From assembly GCA_963844115.1 (NCBI GenBank), contig CAWJNN010000079.1, positions 36,794-100,793 on the forward strand: a stretch of DNA of 64,000 nt. The letters are read 5' to 3'. Of the stretch, positions 27,912-37,547 are shown piece by piece. Each line of letters begins with the position of its first letter. The first letter of the stretch is position 1. Source of the DNA: CS4-C045 sp963844115. GTDB lineage: Bacteria > Planctomycetota > Planctomycetia > Pirellulales > UBA7805. The translations under genes were made by a program, and so were the position numbers. The notes under the pieces are model-generated. The model did not search any database. It saw only the letters and a program-made list of their open reading frames with translations, and had not been told where the DNA came from.

Positions 27912-29333
27912 TTACTCCGGCGGCTGGCTCAGTTTCGCGTGCAGAGCTTCCGCGTCTTTGCGGAAAACGAATAGCGTATTGCTGCTCATCACCTGACTCA
28001 GCACTCGCAAGGCTTCCTCCTTGTTGCCCTCCTCTTCCCAATACTTGGCAAAAAAGTACGCCATGTTTCCCGTGCCCCGGCCGGCACCGGCAGCGAGTTT
28101 ATAGTTCTCAAAAGCTTCCTGTCCCTGTCCCAATTGGAATTGAACAAACCCCAACGTGGCGGCGGCTATCGCGCTGTTGGGAAAATTGCGCCGGTTGGCC
28201 TGGGCGACGAGTAAGGCTTCGTTAACCTTTTCACCTGACTGCGCTGCCAAGACCATCGCCAGATGATTGCGAGGAGTGAGATCTTCGGACGCCAATTTCT
28301 GGGCTTGTCGAAAGAACTCTTCCGCAGTGGTATAGTCTCCAGCCGCATGAGCTGTCATCCCAGCCAACAGCGCGGCTCGCGATGAAGATTCGTCCAATTT
28401 CGTTGCCGCCATCGCATGACGGGTGGCGTCCTCGAGACGGCCTTGTTTCCATTCCCATTCGCCCAGCATCAAACGGGTCGTGACATCATCAGCATATTTT
28501 TTTTCCGCGGCCGCCAGCCACTTGCTGGCGACTTCGTCCTTTCCGGATTCTGAGTAGAACTGAGCAATTAGTAATTCGGCCTTGGCGAAATTCGCGTCGA
28601 GTTGCGATGGCTTTCGTGCCTGAAGGTACGCCTCCTTGCCGCGGTCGGTACGAAACAACGCTCGTGCCAAGCGAACATGGGCGGCGGGATTTTTGGGATC
28701 AATCTTTACCCACGCCTTAAGATGCGGAATCGCCTTTTCCCATTGCTCGGATCTTTCTTCAACGCTAGCCTGCCCCGCATGCAATCTTAAACGGATGCGC
28801 CGCGTTTTGATCTCCGGGGCCTGATAGTTGCTAACCATTGTCGCGGCCTTCTCGAACAGCACCATGGCCGTCGTATTCCGGTTCTCGGTGAACGCAAGGT
28901 TGCCTAGGATCAGGTAGGATTCCGGATCATCCGGAAAATTCTTGACGGCCCGATCCAGCGAAGCCACGGCCGCTGCGACGTTATTTCCAGCGAAAAAGAA
29001 CTCGGCCAACAGGACTTCCGCTTGCGGCAATTCAGGGTTATCCGCGACGGCTGTCAAAAGGTGCTGCGTTGCGTCGGAGATTTTTCCCTGCATGATGCTT
29101 TCCTTGGCCAGGGCGACGCTGGGGTAAATCTGTACCCATTCCTCCATCGACAACGTGAATTTCTTATCATCGGCTTTGCCATCGCTCGTCTTCTTACCGA
29201 CCTCCTCGGACGCGTCGGCATCCGTCGCGGTTTGATCTTGTGCGTTGGACGTGGCGACAGCCAGCAGAAACGTTCCGCAACAAACCAGGCAAAATGCAAA
29301 CCATCCAATTCGAAAAGATTTGTTCAAATACAT
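27912..29333 (-). CDS. Secreted TPR-repeat protein
   Basis: 473 residues from ATG 29333. Signal peptide (IGWFAFCLVCCGTFLLAVATSNAQ) followed by an Asp/Lys-rich linker and at least nine tetratricopeptide repeats. Examples are AEVLLAEFFFAGNNVAAAVASL, ESYLILGNLAFTENRN, AHVRLARALFRTDRGKEAYL and TRLMLGEWEWKQGRLEDAT, given here as short representative stretches. TPR proteins of this type are scaffolds in the periplasm; no enzymatic domain is visible. It is convergent with the AAA+ gene and divergent from the methyltransferase gene. Confidence 0.85.
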   Translation of the reverse strand: MYLNKSFRIGWFAFCLVCCGTFLLAVATSNAQDQTATDADASEEVGKKTSDGKADDKKFTLSMEEWVQIYPSVALAKESIMQGKISDATQHLLTAVADNPELPQAEVLLAEFFFAGNNVAAAVASLDRAVKNFPDDPESYLILGNLAFTENRNTTAMVLFEKAATMVSNYQAPEIKTRRIRLRLHAGQASVEERSEQWEKAIPHLKAWVKIDPKNPAAHVRLARALFRTDRGKEAYLQARKPSQLDANFAKAELLIAQFYSESGKDEVASKWLAAAEKKYADDVTTRLMLGEWEWKQGRLEDATRHAMAATKLDESSSRAALLAGMTAHAAGDYTTAEEFFRQAQKLASEDLTPRNHLAMVLAAQSGEKVNEALLVAQANRRNFPNSAIAAATLGFVQFQLGQGQEAFENYKLAAGAGRGTGNMAYFFAKYWEEEGNKEEALRVLSQVMSSNTLFVFRKDAEALHAKLSQPPE

Positions 29334-29723
29334 GACCCTTAACCTTCAATAACCGGCGTAGGCGAAACAACGCATGTGTAGCAATTCAAAATCGCAAAAA
29401 TGCGACTGTGGTTCATTATTCACTTGACACCCGGCTTCGGCATGTACGTCCGCGAACGAAAGTCCGCGAATGGTGGTTAACTAACAGCGATCCGTCCATC
29501 CGACATGCCGAAGAGCGCCTTTTTCATCGTCGCGATCTACCAAGCAGCTGTCAAGCAACAGGACGCCCCTCTATCTTACCAATCCGGAAACACTAGCACT
29601 CGCGACCCGGAATTACTGAGCTTCGCACCGGACGTGACGGTTGTCCCAGGGCATGGCCCGCGGACCACACTTCGTTCACAATGTATTAGCAGCATATCCG
29701 CAGCGGTATTCGAGGCAAAAAAC
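29334..29723. other. Divergent intergenic region TPR gene / rlmM
   Basis: 390 bases. A consensus -35 hexamer TTGACA occurs at 29424-29429 on the plus strand, but no good -10 lies at the usual distance. GAGG at 29712-29715 is a plausible ribosome site for the GTG start of the next gene. No small gene recognised. Confidence 0.35.
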
Positions 29724-30865
29724 GTGCACGATTCCACCGATTTCGTTCTTGTGACATGTCAACCCGGGGCCGAAGGCGCGCTCAAGGATGAAGTCGCACT
29801 TAGCAAGCCAGACTGGAAGTTCTCGTACTCGCGCCAGGATTTTTGACGTTCAAGGTCCATGAACCGTCGGAGGTAGCAGAACCGATCGTGCTGCACTCGA
29901 CGTTCGCCAGAGCCTCTGCTCACAGCCTGGGGCGCGTGCAAGGCTTCCCCTCCGCGATGATGGCGAAAGCAGTGTGGCAGCGCGTGGGCGAGCGCGCCAT
30001 TGATCGTCTGCACGTCTGGTCACGCGATGCCGCGATCCCCGGCGAAAACGGCTACGAATCCGGGGAGGATGAAGCAGCGAGGGCGGCAAAGGAACTGATC
30101 ATCGCCGTTGCGCCAGCCGCTGGAGACGGAAGTGCGGTGCCCAGTCACCTTCTGGAAGATACACACCGGGGTGATCTTGTTCTGGACTGTGTTGTCGTGG
30201 CGCCGGATGAATGGTGGATCGGTCTGCATCGCGCGACGTCCAGAATAACCCGTTGGCCCGGTGGAATCTGGCCCGGACAGCCGCCGCCAGAAATGGTTTC
30301 TCGCGCCTATCTGAAGATGAGTGAAGCGTTGGATTGGATGAGGTTCCCCGTGAAATTGGGCCAACGATGTGTTGAGCTAGGATGTGCACCGGGCGGCGCT
30401 ACCCAGGCCTTGCTTGACCGTGGTCTGCGTGTAACCGGAGTAGACCCGGCCAAGGTCGATGAACGGGTCGCCCAGCGCAAGCACTTCCAGCATCTGCGAA
30501 AACGCAGCGCCGACGTCCGCCGCCGCGACTTCGAGCAATTCCAGTGGCTGGTCGCGGACATGAGCGTTGCGCCGTCCTATACGCTGGCAGCCGTTCGCGA
30601 CATTGTCTGCCATCGACACGTCAACATTCGCGGTCTGATCATGAATTTGAAACTGCCGGACTGGAAACTGGCGGCTGAAATACCCGGTTACGTCGCGGAA
30701 GTTCGCCGCTGGGGATACCCGGTGGTACGGGCGCGACAGCTTTCCCACAATGGTCAGGAAATCTGTGTCGCCGGCCTCAAGCCCGCGCGCCGCGGCCGGC
30801 CTCCGCGGCGGAAACGTGCCCGCTCTGCTATCAGCGCGAGGCCGTCCGCGGGCAATCGAGCTTGA
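29724..30865 (+). CDS. rlmM: RlmM-like 23S rRNA 2'-O-methyltransferase (one frame break)
   Basis: Predicted to methylate the ribose of a cytidine in 23S rRNA using SAM (C2498 in E. coli). About 380 residues after adding one base near 29,835-29,837. Start inferred at GTG 29724 (HDSTDFVLVTCQPGAE) with GAGG upstream. The N-terminal THUMP-like part ends SYSR and continues in the second frame as GFLTFKVHEP. The Rossmann/FtsJ domain has VELGCAPGGATQALLDRG and VTGVDPAKV, WLVADMSVAP, and NLKLPDWK. The Lys-Asp-Lys-Glu pattern of FtsJ enzymes is consistent. The frame break falls in a C-run (GCGCCAGG), a typical indel site. RlmM identity is likely but other FtsJ-type enzymes are possible. Confidence 0.82.
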
Positions 30866-30949
30866 CATGCGCCGCGCACAGTGATAACTACCCCGCTCTC
30901 GTCTTCGGGAACTCTTCTTCTACCGTCTATTGTTTCTATGAGGTCCGCC

Positions 30950-32263
30950 ATGTCGGCATCCCTGCGATCGCGCGCAGTAACGTCTGTCGTCGCTCTTGTG
31001 ACTCTTTGTTTCTGTCCGTCGATGAAGGACGCCGCGGCGCAGCGGGTCAGCTTTCCGACCTACGCGCGAGATCTACCGCCAGGCACACCCGTCACGGTCG
31101 TACCGCACCTGGTGCAGACTTACGACGGCCTGCAGCCTTTTGGCGGCGGCGCGACACTGGACGGCACAATCGCACCTGGAATGACGGGACCGCCGGCCTT
31201 TACCGTCCCGCCCCCAATATCAGCGCCAGCACTGGGACCCGTGGCACCGTATCCTGGGCTGGGACCGACCGATCCACCTGGATTCGATCCCTATAATTGT
31301 ACGACGTGTCCTCCCGCCAACATCGCCGTGGCGGCACCTAAATCGGGGGGACTCGTCGGTGGATTTGAGGCAGCGTTTCTAGAACCCTACGCACCGTTAT
31401 TGCAACAGGCAAACTTCAACAGTGTCGTGGATACCACCGCCGCAAGCCCGATGCTCAGCTTCCCCGGTTTTAGCAGTTTTACGTACTCACCGCGGATTTG
31501 GGCTGGATACAAATTTTCACAGGGTCTGGGCGTGAAATTTGAATACTGGAACTTCAGTTCCGGCGCAAACGCCACAACGACAGGCGCCATCTTTAACGGC
31601 GGGTCTTTTGGTGATCAGATCCTCGCTACTTTTCCCGGTTATGACACGATCACTTCAGACCTGCGGTTGCAACAACGAGTCAAAGTAACCACCTACGATT
31701 TTGAGCTCATGCAAGACGGCATCTTCCACAATTGGGAATTTCAGGTTGCCGGAGGTGCTCGTTACGCCGAAGCGATGTTTAGAAACCAAGTCAGCACCAA
31801 CATGGCGACGATTACGGACACGGTCTTTCCCTTTAATCCGGTGATCGCTGGTCAGGGTCCGTTCACTCAGCAGAGCGATTCGAGATTCCGCGGCGTAGGC
31901 CCGACGATTTCGTTATTTGCGCGACGGCCCTTCGGTAGCTGGGACGGTTTTGCACTGATTGGGGATACTCGTATGTCTTTTCTGTTTGGTGATACCCGGG
32001 CACGGAACCAGTTCATCAACGGCAATGTCGCTCCCGCTGCGATCACCAATCTCCCAGGTGGCACCAACAATGACATTGTTCCCCTCTGGGAACTTCGCGT
32101 TGGTGGAGAATGGTCAAGGATCCTCAATAACGGCATGCGACTGCACATCGGCGCTTTGTTCGAAGGCCAATTCTGGGACTGGAATCCACCGGTATTCGCG
32201 AACAGCTCCGGCAGCGGATTCGGCTTCGCCGGTCCGACCCTCACCGTCGGAATCGATCGATAA
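30950..32263 (+). CDS. BBP7-like outer-membrane beta-barrel protein
   Basis: 437 residues from ATG 30950 (MSASLRSRAVTSVV), preferred because GAGG lies 6-9 bases upstream; ATG 30938 is an alternative. Signal peptide to DAAAQ. A Pro/Gly-rich stretch is followed by alternating beta-strands characteristic of the planctomycete porin family BBP7: FEAAFLEPYAPLLQ, SPRIWAGYKFSQGLGVKFEYWNF, FELMQDGIFHNWEFQVAGGARYAE, and WELRVGGEWSR. It ends in an aromatic-rich strand (FEGQFWDWNPP). Likely a pore or surface barrel; transported substrate unknown. A second barrel follows 55 bases downstream. Confidence 0.75.
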   Translation: MSASLRSRAVTSVVALVTLCFCPSMKDAAAQRVSFPTYARDLPPGTPVTVVPHLVQTYDGLQPFGGGATLDGTIAPGMTGPPAFTVPPPISAPALGPVAPYPGLGPTDPPGFDPYNCTTCPPANIAVAAPKSGGLVGGFEAAFLEPYAPLLQQANFNSVVDTTAASPMLSFPGFSSFTYSPRIWAGYKFSQGLGVKFEYWNFSSGANATTTGAIFNGGSFGDQILATFPGYDTITSDLRLQQRVKVTTYDFELMQDGIFHNWEFQVAGGARYAEAMFRNQVSTNMATITDTVFPFNPVIAGQGPFTQQSDSRFRGVGPTISLFARRPFGSWDGFALIGDTRMSFLFGDTRARNQFINGNVAPAAITNLPGGTNNDIVPLWELRVGGEWSRILNNGMRLHIGALFEGQFWDWNPPVFANSSGSGFGFAGPTLTVGIDR

Positions 32264-32318
32264 GACGACCGCGTCCGGATAAATCGCTGGGTGGTTCGAG
32301 CGACGCGCGAGGGACACC

Positions 32319-33392
32319 ATGCGGGGTCGATTCGATCTACTGGCTTGTAGCGTGCGGTTCATACTGCCACTCACAATTACGATAGCGGTGATCTCGTCAA
32401 CAACGCGCGGCGCACAAGCTGCCGAGCCATGGCAGGCGGGACCGGCATCGATCACGGATGATTCGCTGTTCGTCGTCCAACCGTGGGAACCCCAGGATAG
32501 CCCGTGGCCGTCGCCTTGCCGTCCCTACGAATGCCAACCGCAACCACTCTGGTACTCCGAACCACCGCTGGAGTCGCCGCTGGTACGAAACGTCGAATCG
32601 CGAAAAATCGGCGATCCGAAATCCGGAGTCCTGCAACGTGTGGATTTCAGTGGTACCTGGCTGGCGGGCGGGGGAATCTCTGACTTCGGCATTAGTGAGC
32701 TAACTACCAGTCTCACCCTTGGCCTCCCATTTCCCCGTCGCGACACCCCGCTGTTGATCACGCCCCTGTTTACGACCAGATTCCTCGAGGGCCCGCCCGG
32801 CCCGGACATGCCGCCACGGGTTTATGACGCCGAACTGCGGTTTCGCACAATGCGGATGCTGAATGAACGGTGGGGGGTCGACCTGGATGTTTCTCCAGGC
32901 TGGCACAGCGACTTCGAAACCAGTAGCCGAAAAGCCCTACGAATCACCGGGCGAGGCATCGTCGCCTATACGTGGTCACCGGCGTTACAAATACTGCTGG
33001 GTGCCGTCTATCTCGACCGCACAGATATCAATGTGCTTCCCGTCGCAGGATTGATCTGGACGCCTCACGAGGATACTCGGCTGGAACTGGTCTTTCCCAA
33101 ACCGAGGTACGCGCGCCGATTTTACGCCGATCCCTACGAACAGCTCTGGTGGTACGTTGCCGGCGAATTCGGCGGAGGTACTTGGGCGGTCGAACGAGTC
33201 AGCGGGCTGGTTGACGAGGTCAACTACCGCGACTATCGCGTTATGCTAGGTCTGGACCGCAGGGTCCTGGTCGGCTTGAACGGCACCGTTGAGATCGGAT
33301 ACGTTTTCGGTCGAAAACTGGAGTACGAGACGAGCATGCCAGATTACGATCCCAAAAGTACCCTGATGCTGCGGACGGAGGTCTGGTGGTAA
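32319..33392 (+). CDS. Outer-membrane beta-barrel protein, planctomycete DUF6268-like
   Basis: 357 residues with a signal peptide (VRFILPLTITIAVISSTTRGAQA). The mature part has a Pro-rich linker and paired beta-strands: VDFSGTWLAGGGISDFGISEL, LLITPLFTTRFLEGP, WGVDLDVSPGWHSDFET, LQILLGAVYLDR and VAGLIWTPHEDTRLELVFPKP. The C-terminal strand ends RTEVWW, a terminal aromatic as in outer-membrane barrels. The order of FSG, GISDF and WTP motifs resembles DUF6268 proteins, from memory. Role unknown. It is downstream of the BBP7-like gene on the same strand, so co-expression is likely. Confidence 0.65.
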   Translation: MRGRFDLLACSVRFILPLTITIAVISSTTRGAQAAEPWQAGPASITDDSLFVVQPWEPQDSPWPSPCRPYECQPQPLWYSEPPLESPLVRNVESRKIGDPKSGVLQRVDFSGTWLAGGGISDFGISELTTSLTLGLPFPRRDTPLLITPLFTTRFLEGPPGPDMPPRVYDAELRFRTMRMLNERWGVDLDVSPGWHSDFETSSRKALRITGRGIVAYTWSPALQILLGAVYLDRTDINVLPVAGLIWTPHEDTRLELVFPKPRYARRFYADPYEQLWWYVAGEFGGGTWAVERVSGLVDEVNYRDYRVMLGLDRRVLVGLNGTVEIGYVFGRKLEYETSMPDYDPKSTLMLRTEVWW

Positions 33393-33446
33393 TTGCCGCC
33401 GGGCTCGAAAGTTACTTATGCATGGGTCGGGTGCGACTTCGTCGGC

Positions 33447-34586
33447 TTATTCCCAACCCGACGCGTCGATGCGCCTGTCGCTTCGCCGAAAGCTGACGTC
33501 AGAAAAGGTTACGGAAATCGGCCCTTCAACGTCTTCATGCTCTGGCTCATACGAATCCGTCGTGACCGACGTATTCTGCAGTTCGGCGTCTTGCTTCAGC
33601 TCGACTTCGTCGCTCAGTTCAATTTCCAGGCGGCCTGAGTGCTCGTAAGCAGCCAGCGCGTCGCCGGAGGCCTTCTGCACTGCCGACGTACACGACGAAC
33701 AACCCGGTGCCGCAACGGGAGCGGGCGCCAAGGACGGAGCCATCATGGCAGGAGGCAGGGAATATCCCGTCGTGGGCACGGCGACGCCCGTGGGGCACGT
33801 CTGACATGGTGCGGGACAAACTTGCTGGCACGTCACGACCGGTCGATAGACCGTATAAGGCACGCATCGCTCCCGACAGACAAAGGTCGTTTCCGGCCGC
33901 ATGCAAGTGGTACAGCAACCAGTGCAAGGATCGCACGTCGTCACGGGGCGGCAACAGGTAACAGGTACACGAACCGATTCGGTTCGGTAACGCGTTTCGG
34001 GAACATAGGAAACTCGTGACACCATCTGGCACGGATTGCATACCGGCTGGCATGGATTGCATACCGGAGCAGGCGCCACGGCAATCGGAGCGGGTGCCAT
34101 GGCAATCGGAGCAGGCGCGACGGCAATCGGAGCGGGTGCCATGGCAATCGGAGCAGGAGCGACGGCAATGGGTGCAGGAGCCGCAATAGCGAAGGGAGCG
34201 GGCGCAGGAGCGGCAATGGCGAACGGTACAGGCGCCGGGGCCGCCACGGCAACCGTCGGCGGCGGGTTAGTCACGACAAACATCGGTTGCGGGGCAGCCA
34301 CGGCGACAGCCTGAGCAGCCATGACGTTGACTCCGCGCCGCGAAAGGTACTTGGCCACACCCGGCGTGACCAGCGTTGGTGTCGGTGCAACTCCATAGGC
34401 GACCGTCGGCGCAGGCGCAGTGGCTCGGTGAAGTCCAAACGGTAGTCGCGCCGTCCGAGCGACGGGGGACGTAACGGGCTCAACAACCGCCGTCGCCTCT
34501 CCATAGGCAAAAGCCTGCGAACCGAATTGAACGGTGCCCGCGAAAACACCAACGAAAACAATCGAGCGGCATACTGTGCAGAACAT
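33447..34586 (-). CDS. Cysteine-rich YTV-type cell-wall-like secreted protein
   Basis: 379 residues from ATG 34586 (MFCTVCRSIVF), or 395 from ATG 34634. Signal peptide (IVFVGVFAGTVQFGSQAFA). Residues ~110-190 form an Ala/Pro-rich stretch with a 7-residue tandem repeat APAPIA(V/M). Then a Cys-rich region has CNPCQPVCNPCQ, CCRPVTTCDPCTGCCTTC, and ERCVPYTVYRPVVTC. The YTV motif between cysteines matches the Cys-rich proteins reported in the wall of Rhodopirellula baltica. Many Cys pairs could form disulphides in a proteinaceous wall. The C-terminus is acidic (ELSDEVELKQDAEL). It is convergent with the outer-membrane barrel gene. Confidence 0.72.
   Translation of the reverse strand: MFCTVCRSIVFVGVFAGTVQFGSQAFAYGEATAVVEPVTSPVARTARLPFGLHRATAPAPTVAYGVAPTPTLVTPGVAKYLSRRGVNVMAAQAVAVAAPQPMFVVTNPPPTVAVAAPAPVPFAIAAPAPAPFAIAAPAPIAVAPAPIAMAPAPIAVAPAPIAMAPAPIAVAPAPVCNPCQPVCNPCQMVSRVSYVPETRYRTESVRVPVTCCRPVTTCDPCTGCCTTCMRPETTFVCRERCVPYTVYRPVVTCQQVCPAPCQTCPTGVAVPTTGYSLPPAMMAPSLAPAPVAAPGCSSCTSAVQKASGDALAAYEHSGRLEIELSDEVELKQDAELQNTSVTTDSYEPEHEDVEGPISVTFSDVSFRRSDRRIDASGWE
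34078..34185. repeat. 21-base coding tandem repeat (APAPIAV/M)
   Basis: About five copies of a 21-base unit (GGCAATCGGAGCGGGTGCCAT and variants) lie inside the Cys-rich protein gene. Each unit encodes seven residues. Two unit types alternate (ending GCCAT or GCGAC), so the region probably grew by duplication of a 42-base pair of units. Shorter degenerate units continue to about 34,245. Confidence 0.85.
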
Positions 34587-35095
34587 GAAATCAAATACCC
34601 TGTTGAGGATGTAAAAAATCCTGCCGGAAGTCATCTATTAAACCGTTAGACCGCCGACCGCGTGTGATGTCAACGGATAATATAAGCCTATCTCACAAAT
34701 AGTAAGACTTTTCACTTTCGCGAAATTTATGGCTTGCGAAGACCCTGACGGTAATCCGTTCTGTAGGGCATCCGAATAAGCTGGACAATGCTTGCCATTT
34801 CACCAGGCGAGCGTCTGTTATCGCACGATTGCGTACAACCTGACCAATCCGGTGACGCGCATCAGGCGCCTTACTTTGACGCTCTAAATCTTGTTTAACG
34901 CCCAGCCGCGCTCGGCGCAGGTCTCCCGACCTCGCCGTCTCAACCGACCGGAGGTCTCCCGAAACGGCGAATCCCGTAGACATTCCTGGAGACCTGCGGT
35001 CGGATTATGTGCGGGGTCGGGAGACCCGCGCACAGCAGTACAGGAACGCGTCTTCAAGAAAGAAGGGAAGAAAGATAGAAGAGGCTGAGATCGAT
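34587..35095. other. Intergenic region with one copy of the GGTCGGGAGACC repeat family
   Basis: 509 bases between the Cys-rich gene and sucD. Bases ~34,906-35,045 contain GCAGGTCTCCCGACCTCG in one orientation, and GTGCGGGGTCGGGAGACCCG in the other, with GGAGACCTGCGGTC between them. This is the same unit set as the arrays at 60.9-63.0 kb. The rest shows AT-rich sequence near 34,680 that may carry the promoter of the Cys-rich gene. Confidence 0.6.
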
Positions 35096-35968
35096 TCAGT
35101 GCGCCATTGCACGCTGCACCGCGGCACCCATGTCGGCCGGACCGTCGGCCACCTCGATCCCGGCGGCTTGCATCGCCGAGATCTTATCTTCCGCCGTTCC
35201 TTTGCCGCCAGAAATAATCGCTCCCGCGTGCCCCATCCGCTTGCCCGGCGGGGCCGTGCGACCGGCAATGAAGGCGCCGACCGGCTTCGTGACGTGCTCG
35301 GAAACGAAGGCCGCTGCTTCTTCTTCCGCCGTTCCGCCGATTTCGCCGATCATCAGGACGGCTTCCGTCTCGTCGTCCGCCTGGAACATCCGCAGCAAAT
35401 CGATAAAGTTGCTTCCCACAATCGGATCCCCGCCCATCCCGACACACGTCGACTGCCCCAATCCCACATTGGACAACTGCCACACCGCTTCGTACGTCAG
35501 CGTTCCACTTCGGCTAATGACGCCGACCGAACCCTTCTTGTGGATGTAACCCGGCAGGATACCCATCTTGCATTCGTCAGGCGTAATAAGTCCCGGACAA
35601 TTCGGTCCGATCAACACGGAACCGCTCGATTTCACCACATCGAAAACACGAACCATGTCCAAGACCGGTACGCCTTCCGTGATGGCGGCGATGACTCCAA
35701 TCCCGGCGTCCACTGCCTCCAGGATCGCGTCGGCTGTAAACGCCGGCGGTACGAAGATCATCGTCGCATTGCAACCCGTTTGTTCGACTGCTTCGGTAAC
35801 GGTGTCAAAGACGGGAACCTTTTCGACGACCTCGCCGCCCTTACCTGGCGTGACACCGGCCACCACCTTCGTTCCATATTCAAGACAACCGCGCGTATGA
35901 AAGGTACCTACTTTACCAGTGATTCCCTGGCACAAAACGCGCGTGTCTTTGTTTATGAGTATGCTCAT
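35096..35968 (-). CDS. sucD: Succinyl-CoA synthetase (ligase) alpha subunit
   Basis: Catalyses the substrate-level phosphorylation step of the TCA cycle with the beta subunit. 290 residues from ATG 35968 (MSILINKDTRVLCQG). CoA-binding domain: GITGKVGTFHTRGCLEYG. Ligase domain: GPNCPGLITPDE, SRSGTLTYEAVW, and the phosphorylated His247 in GKRMGHAGAIISGG. All expected motifs are intact. It lies 113 bases after sucC on the same strand, separated by a small tandem repeat, so the pair is probably one operon with sucC first. Confidence 0.96.
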   Translation of the reverse strand: MSILINKDTRVLCQGITGKVGTFHTRGCLEYGTKVVAGVTPGKGGEVVEKVPVFDTVTEAVEQTGCNATMIFVPPAFTADAILEAVDAGIGVIAAITEGVPVLDMVRVFDVVKSSGSVLIGPNCPGLITPDECKMGILPGYIHKKGSVGVISRSGTLTYEAVWQLSNVGLGQSTCVGMGGDPIVGSNFIDLLRMFQADDETEAVLMIGEIGGTAEEEAAAFVSEHVTKPVGAFIAGRTAPPGKRMGHAGAIISGGKGTAEDKISAMQAAGIEVADGPADMGAAVQRAMAH

Positions 35969-36030
35969 CGGGATGGATGACTTTGGAAGATGGACTATGG
36001 ACGGTCGGACGCTACTGGCTACCGATCACT

Positions 36031-36088
36031 GACTACTGATTACCGACTACTGACTACTGATTACCGACTACTGACTACTGATTACCGA
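36031..36088. repeat. 21-base tandem repeat between sucC and sucD
   Basis: Two full and one partial copy of GACTACTGATTACCGACTACT, itself built from a 7-base theme (GACTACT). It runs to the last codons of sucC (minus strand) and occupies most of the sucC-sucD spacer. It could affect translation of sucD or simply be slippage sequence. Confidence 0.8.
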
Positions 36089-37275
36089 TCCCCTCTCGCC
36101 GCGGCCACGACTTTTTTCGCGGCATCTGTTAAATCGGCGGCGGCGAGGATGTCTACGTCGCTGTCGGCAAGGATTTGGCGACCTCGTTCGACTTCGGTTC
36201 CCTCCAACCTCACGACCAGGGGAACGTTGAAACCGACCTGCCTGGCAGCTTCGACCACAGCGCTTGCGATGGTCGTACAGTGCATGATGCCACCGAAAAT
36301 ATTCACCAGCACTGCCTTGACGTTTTGGTCATCCAGCAGAATGCGAAATGCTTCCGTCACACTGTCGACGTTGGCGCCGCCACCTACGTCCAGGAAGTTC
36401 GCGGGCTCGCCGCCATGCAGTTTGATCAAGTCCATGGTGCTCATCGCCAATCCCGCACCATTGACCAGGCATCCGATATTGCCGTCCAGCTTGACGTAGC
36501 TCAGCCCAGCCTTGCCCGCACGGACCTCGGCGGGTTCTTCCTCAGAAAGGTCGCGCAGTGCTTCCAACTCGGGATGACGGAACGAGGCGTTGTCGTCGAA
36601 ACTCATCTTGGCATCCAATGCCAAAAGTTCTCCCTCACCGGTGACGACCAGCGGATTGATTTCGGTCAGGCTGCAGTCGTTGTCGACAAACACGCGACAC
36701 AGGCCCTGCATAAATTTTGTCGCCGAACGGACGCTAGCGCCCTGGAGTCCCAGCCGAGCGCCAAGTTTACGCGCTTGGAAGGCATCCAAGCCGGCATGCG
36801 GATCGAAGGCTTCCTGGAAAATCTTTTCCGGCGTCTTGGCGGCGACCTCTTCGATCTCGACTCCGCCCTCCGCACTGACCATCAGGACGGGCCTGGCGCG
36901 CGCACGATCGACGACGATGCCCAAGTACAGCTCGCGAGCGATATCGCAGCCTTCTTCAACGAAGACCTGCTGAACCTTTTTTCCTTCCGGTCCCGTCTGG
37001 ATCGTCACCAGGCGATTTCCCAGCAGATTCCCGGCGACGGTTGCCGCTTCATCGGCACTGTGGACCAACTGCACGCCACGCTGTTTCGGGTTCTCCTTGA
37101 TCGTACCCTTGCCGCGTCCACCGGCGTGAATTTGCGCTTTCACCACGGCGAACGAGCTTCCAAGTTCGCGAAAAGCGCCCGCGGCTTCCTCAGGTGATCG
37201 GGCGACCAGTCCGCGCGGTACAGCGACACCGGCATCTCGTAGGATTTTCTTCGCTTGGAATTCGTGGATTTTCAT
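36082..37275 (-). CDS. sucC: Succinyl-CoA synthetase (ADP-forming) beta subunit
   Basis: Binds nucleotide and succinate and forms the heterodimer with SucD. 397 residues from ATG 37275 (MKIHEFQAKKILRDAG). ATP-grasp domain with VKAQIHAGGRGKGT, EGCDIARELYLGIVVDR, LTEINPLVVTGEG, and metal ligands in LALDAKMSFDDNA. The C-terminal domain has FLDVGGGANVDSVTEAF, NIFGGIMHCTTIASAV, and RLEGTEVERGRQIL. Both family signatures are intact. The gene is first in the sucCD pair on the minus strand. Confidence 0.97.
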   Translation of the reverse strand: MKIHEFQAKKILRDAGVAVPRGLVARSPEEAAGAFRELGSSFAVVKAQIHAGGRGKGTIKENPKQRGVQLVHSADEAATVAGNLLGNRLVTIQTGPEGKKVQQVFVEEGCDIARELYLGIVVDRARARPVLMVSAEGGVEIEEVAAKTPEKIFQEAFDPHAGLDAFQARKLGARLGLQGASVRSATKFMQGLCRVFVDNDCSLTEINPLVVTGEGELLALDAKMSFDDNASFRHPELEALRDLSEEEPAEVRAGKAGLSYVKLDGNIGCLVNGAGLAMSTMDLIKLHGGEPANFLDVGGGANVDSVTEAFRILLDDQNVKAVLVNIFGGIMHCTTIASAVVEAARQVGFNVPLVVRLEGTEVERGRQILADSDVDILAAADLTDAAKKVVAAARGDR

Positions 37276-37547
37276 GGCGTCTCACTGCAAGCAATGACAG
37301 AATGCGGCGAGTATACGGGTCGAAATGACTCTTGGTCAACCGCCAGAAAATGCCAAGGCGTCAACAAAACCGAATGAAATACGCCGTCGCAGGTGCAGTT
37401 CGTGCCCACCGAATCGCCTGCCCTGAATCTTCCCCAGGTTCGACTCATCATTCTGCTGGGTATTGACCGAAATCCGAAATACATGGCGATATTCCTGCAC
37501 TGGAAAACACCCAGCCAGGCGTAAGGAAGACCTATCCCCGCAACTCG

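Noticed and set aside
35009..37197. Long plus-strand frames opposite sucD and sucC
   Set aside because: The minus-strand frames encode complete, motif-perfect succinyl-CoA synthetase subunits. The opposite frames are open only because of codon bias.
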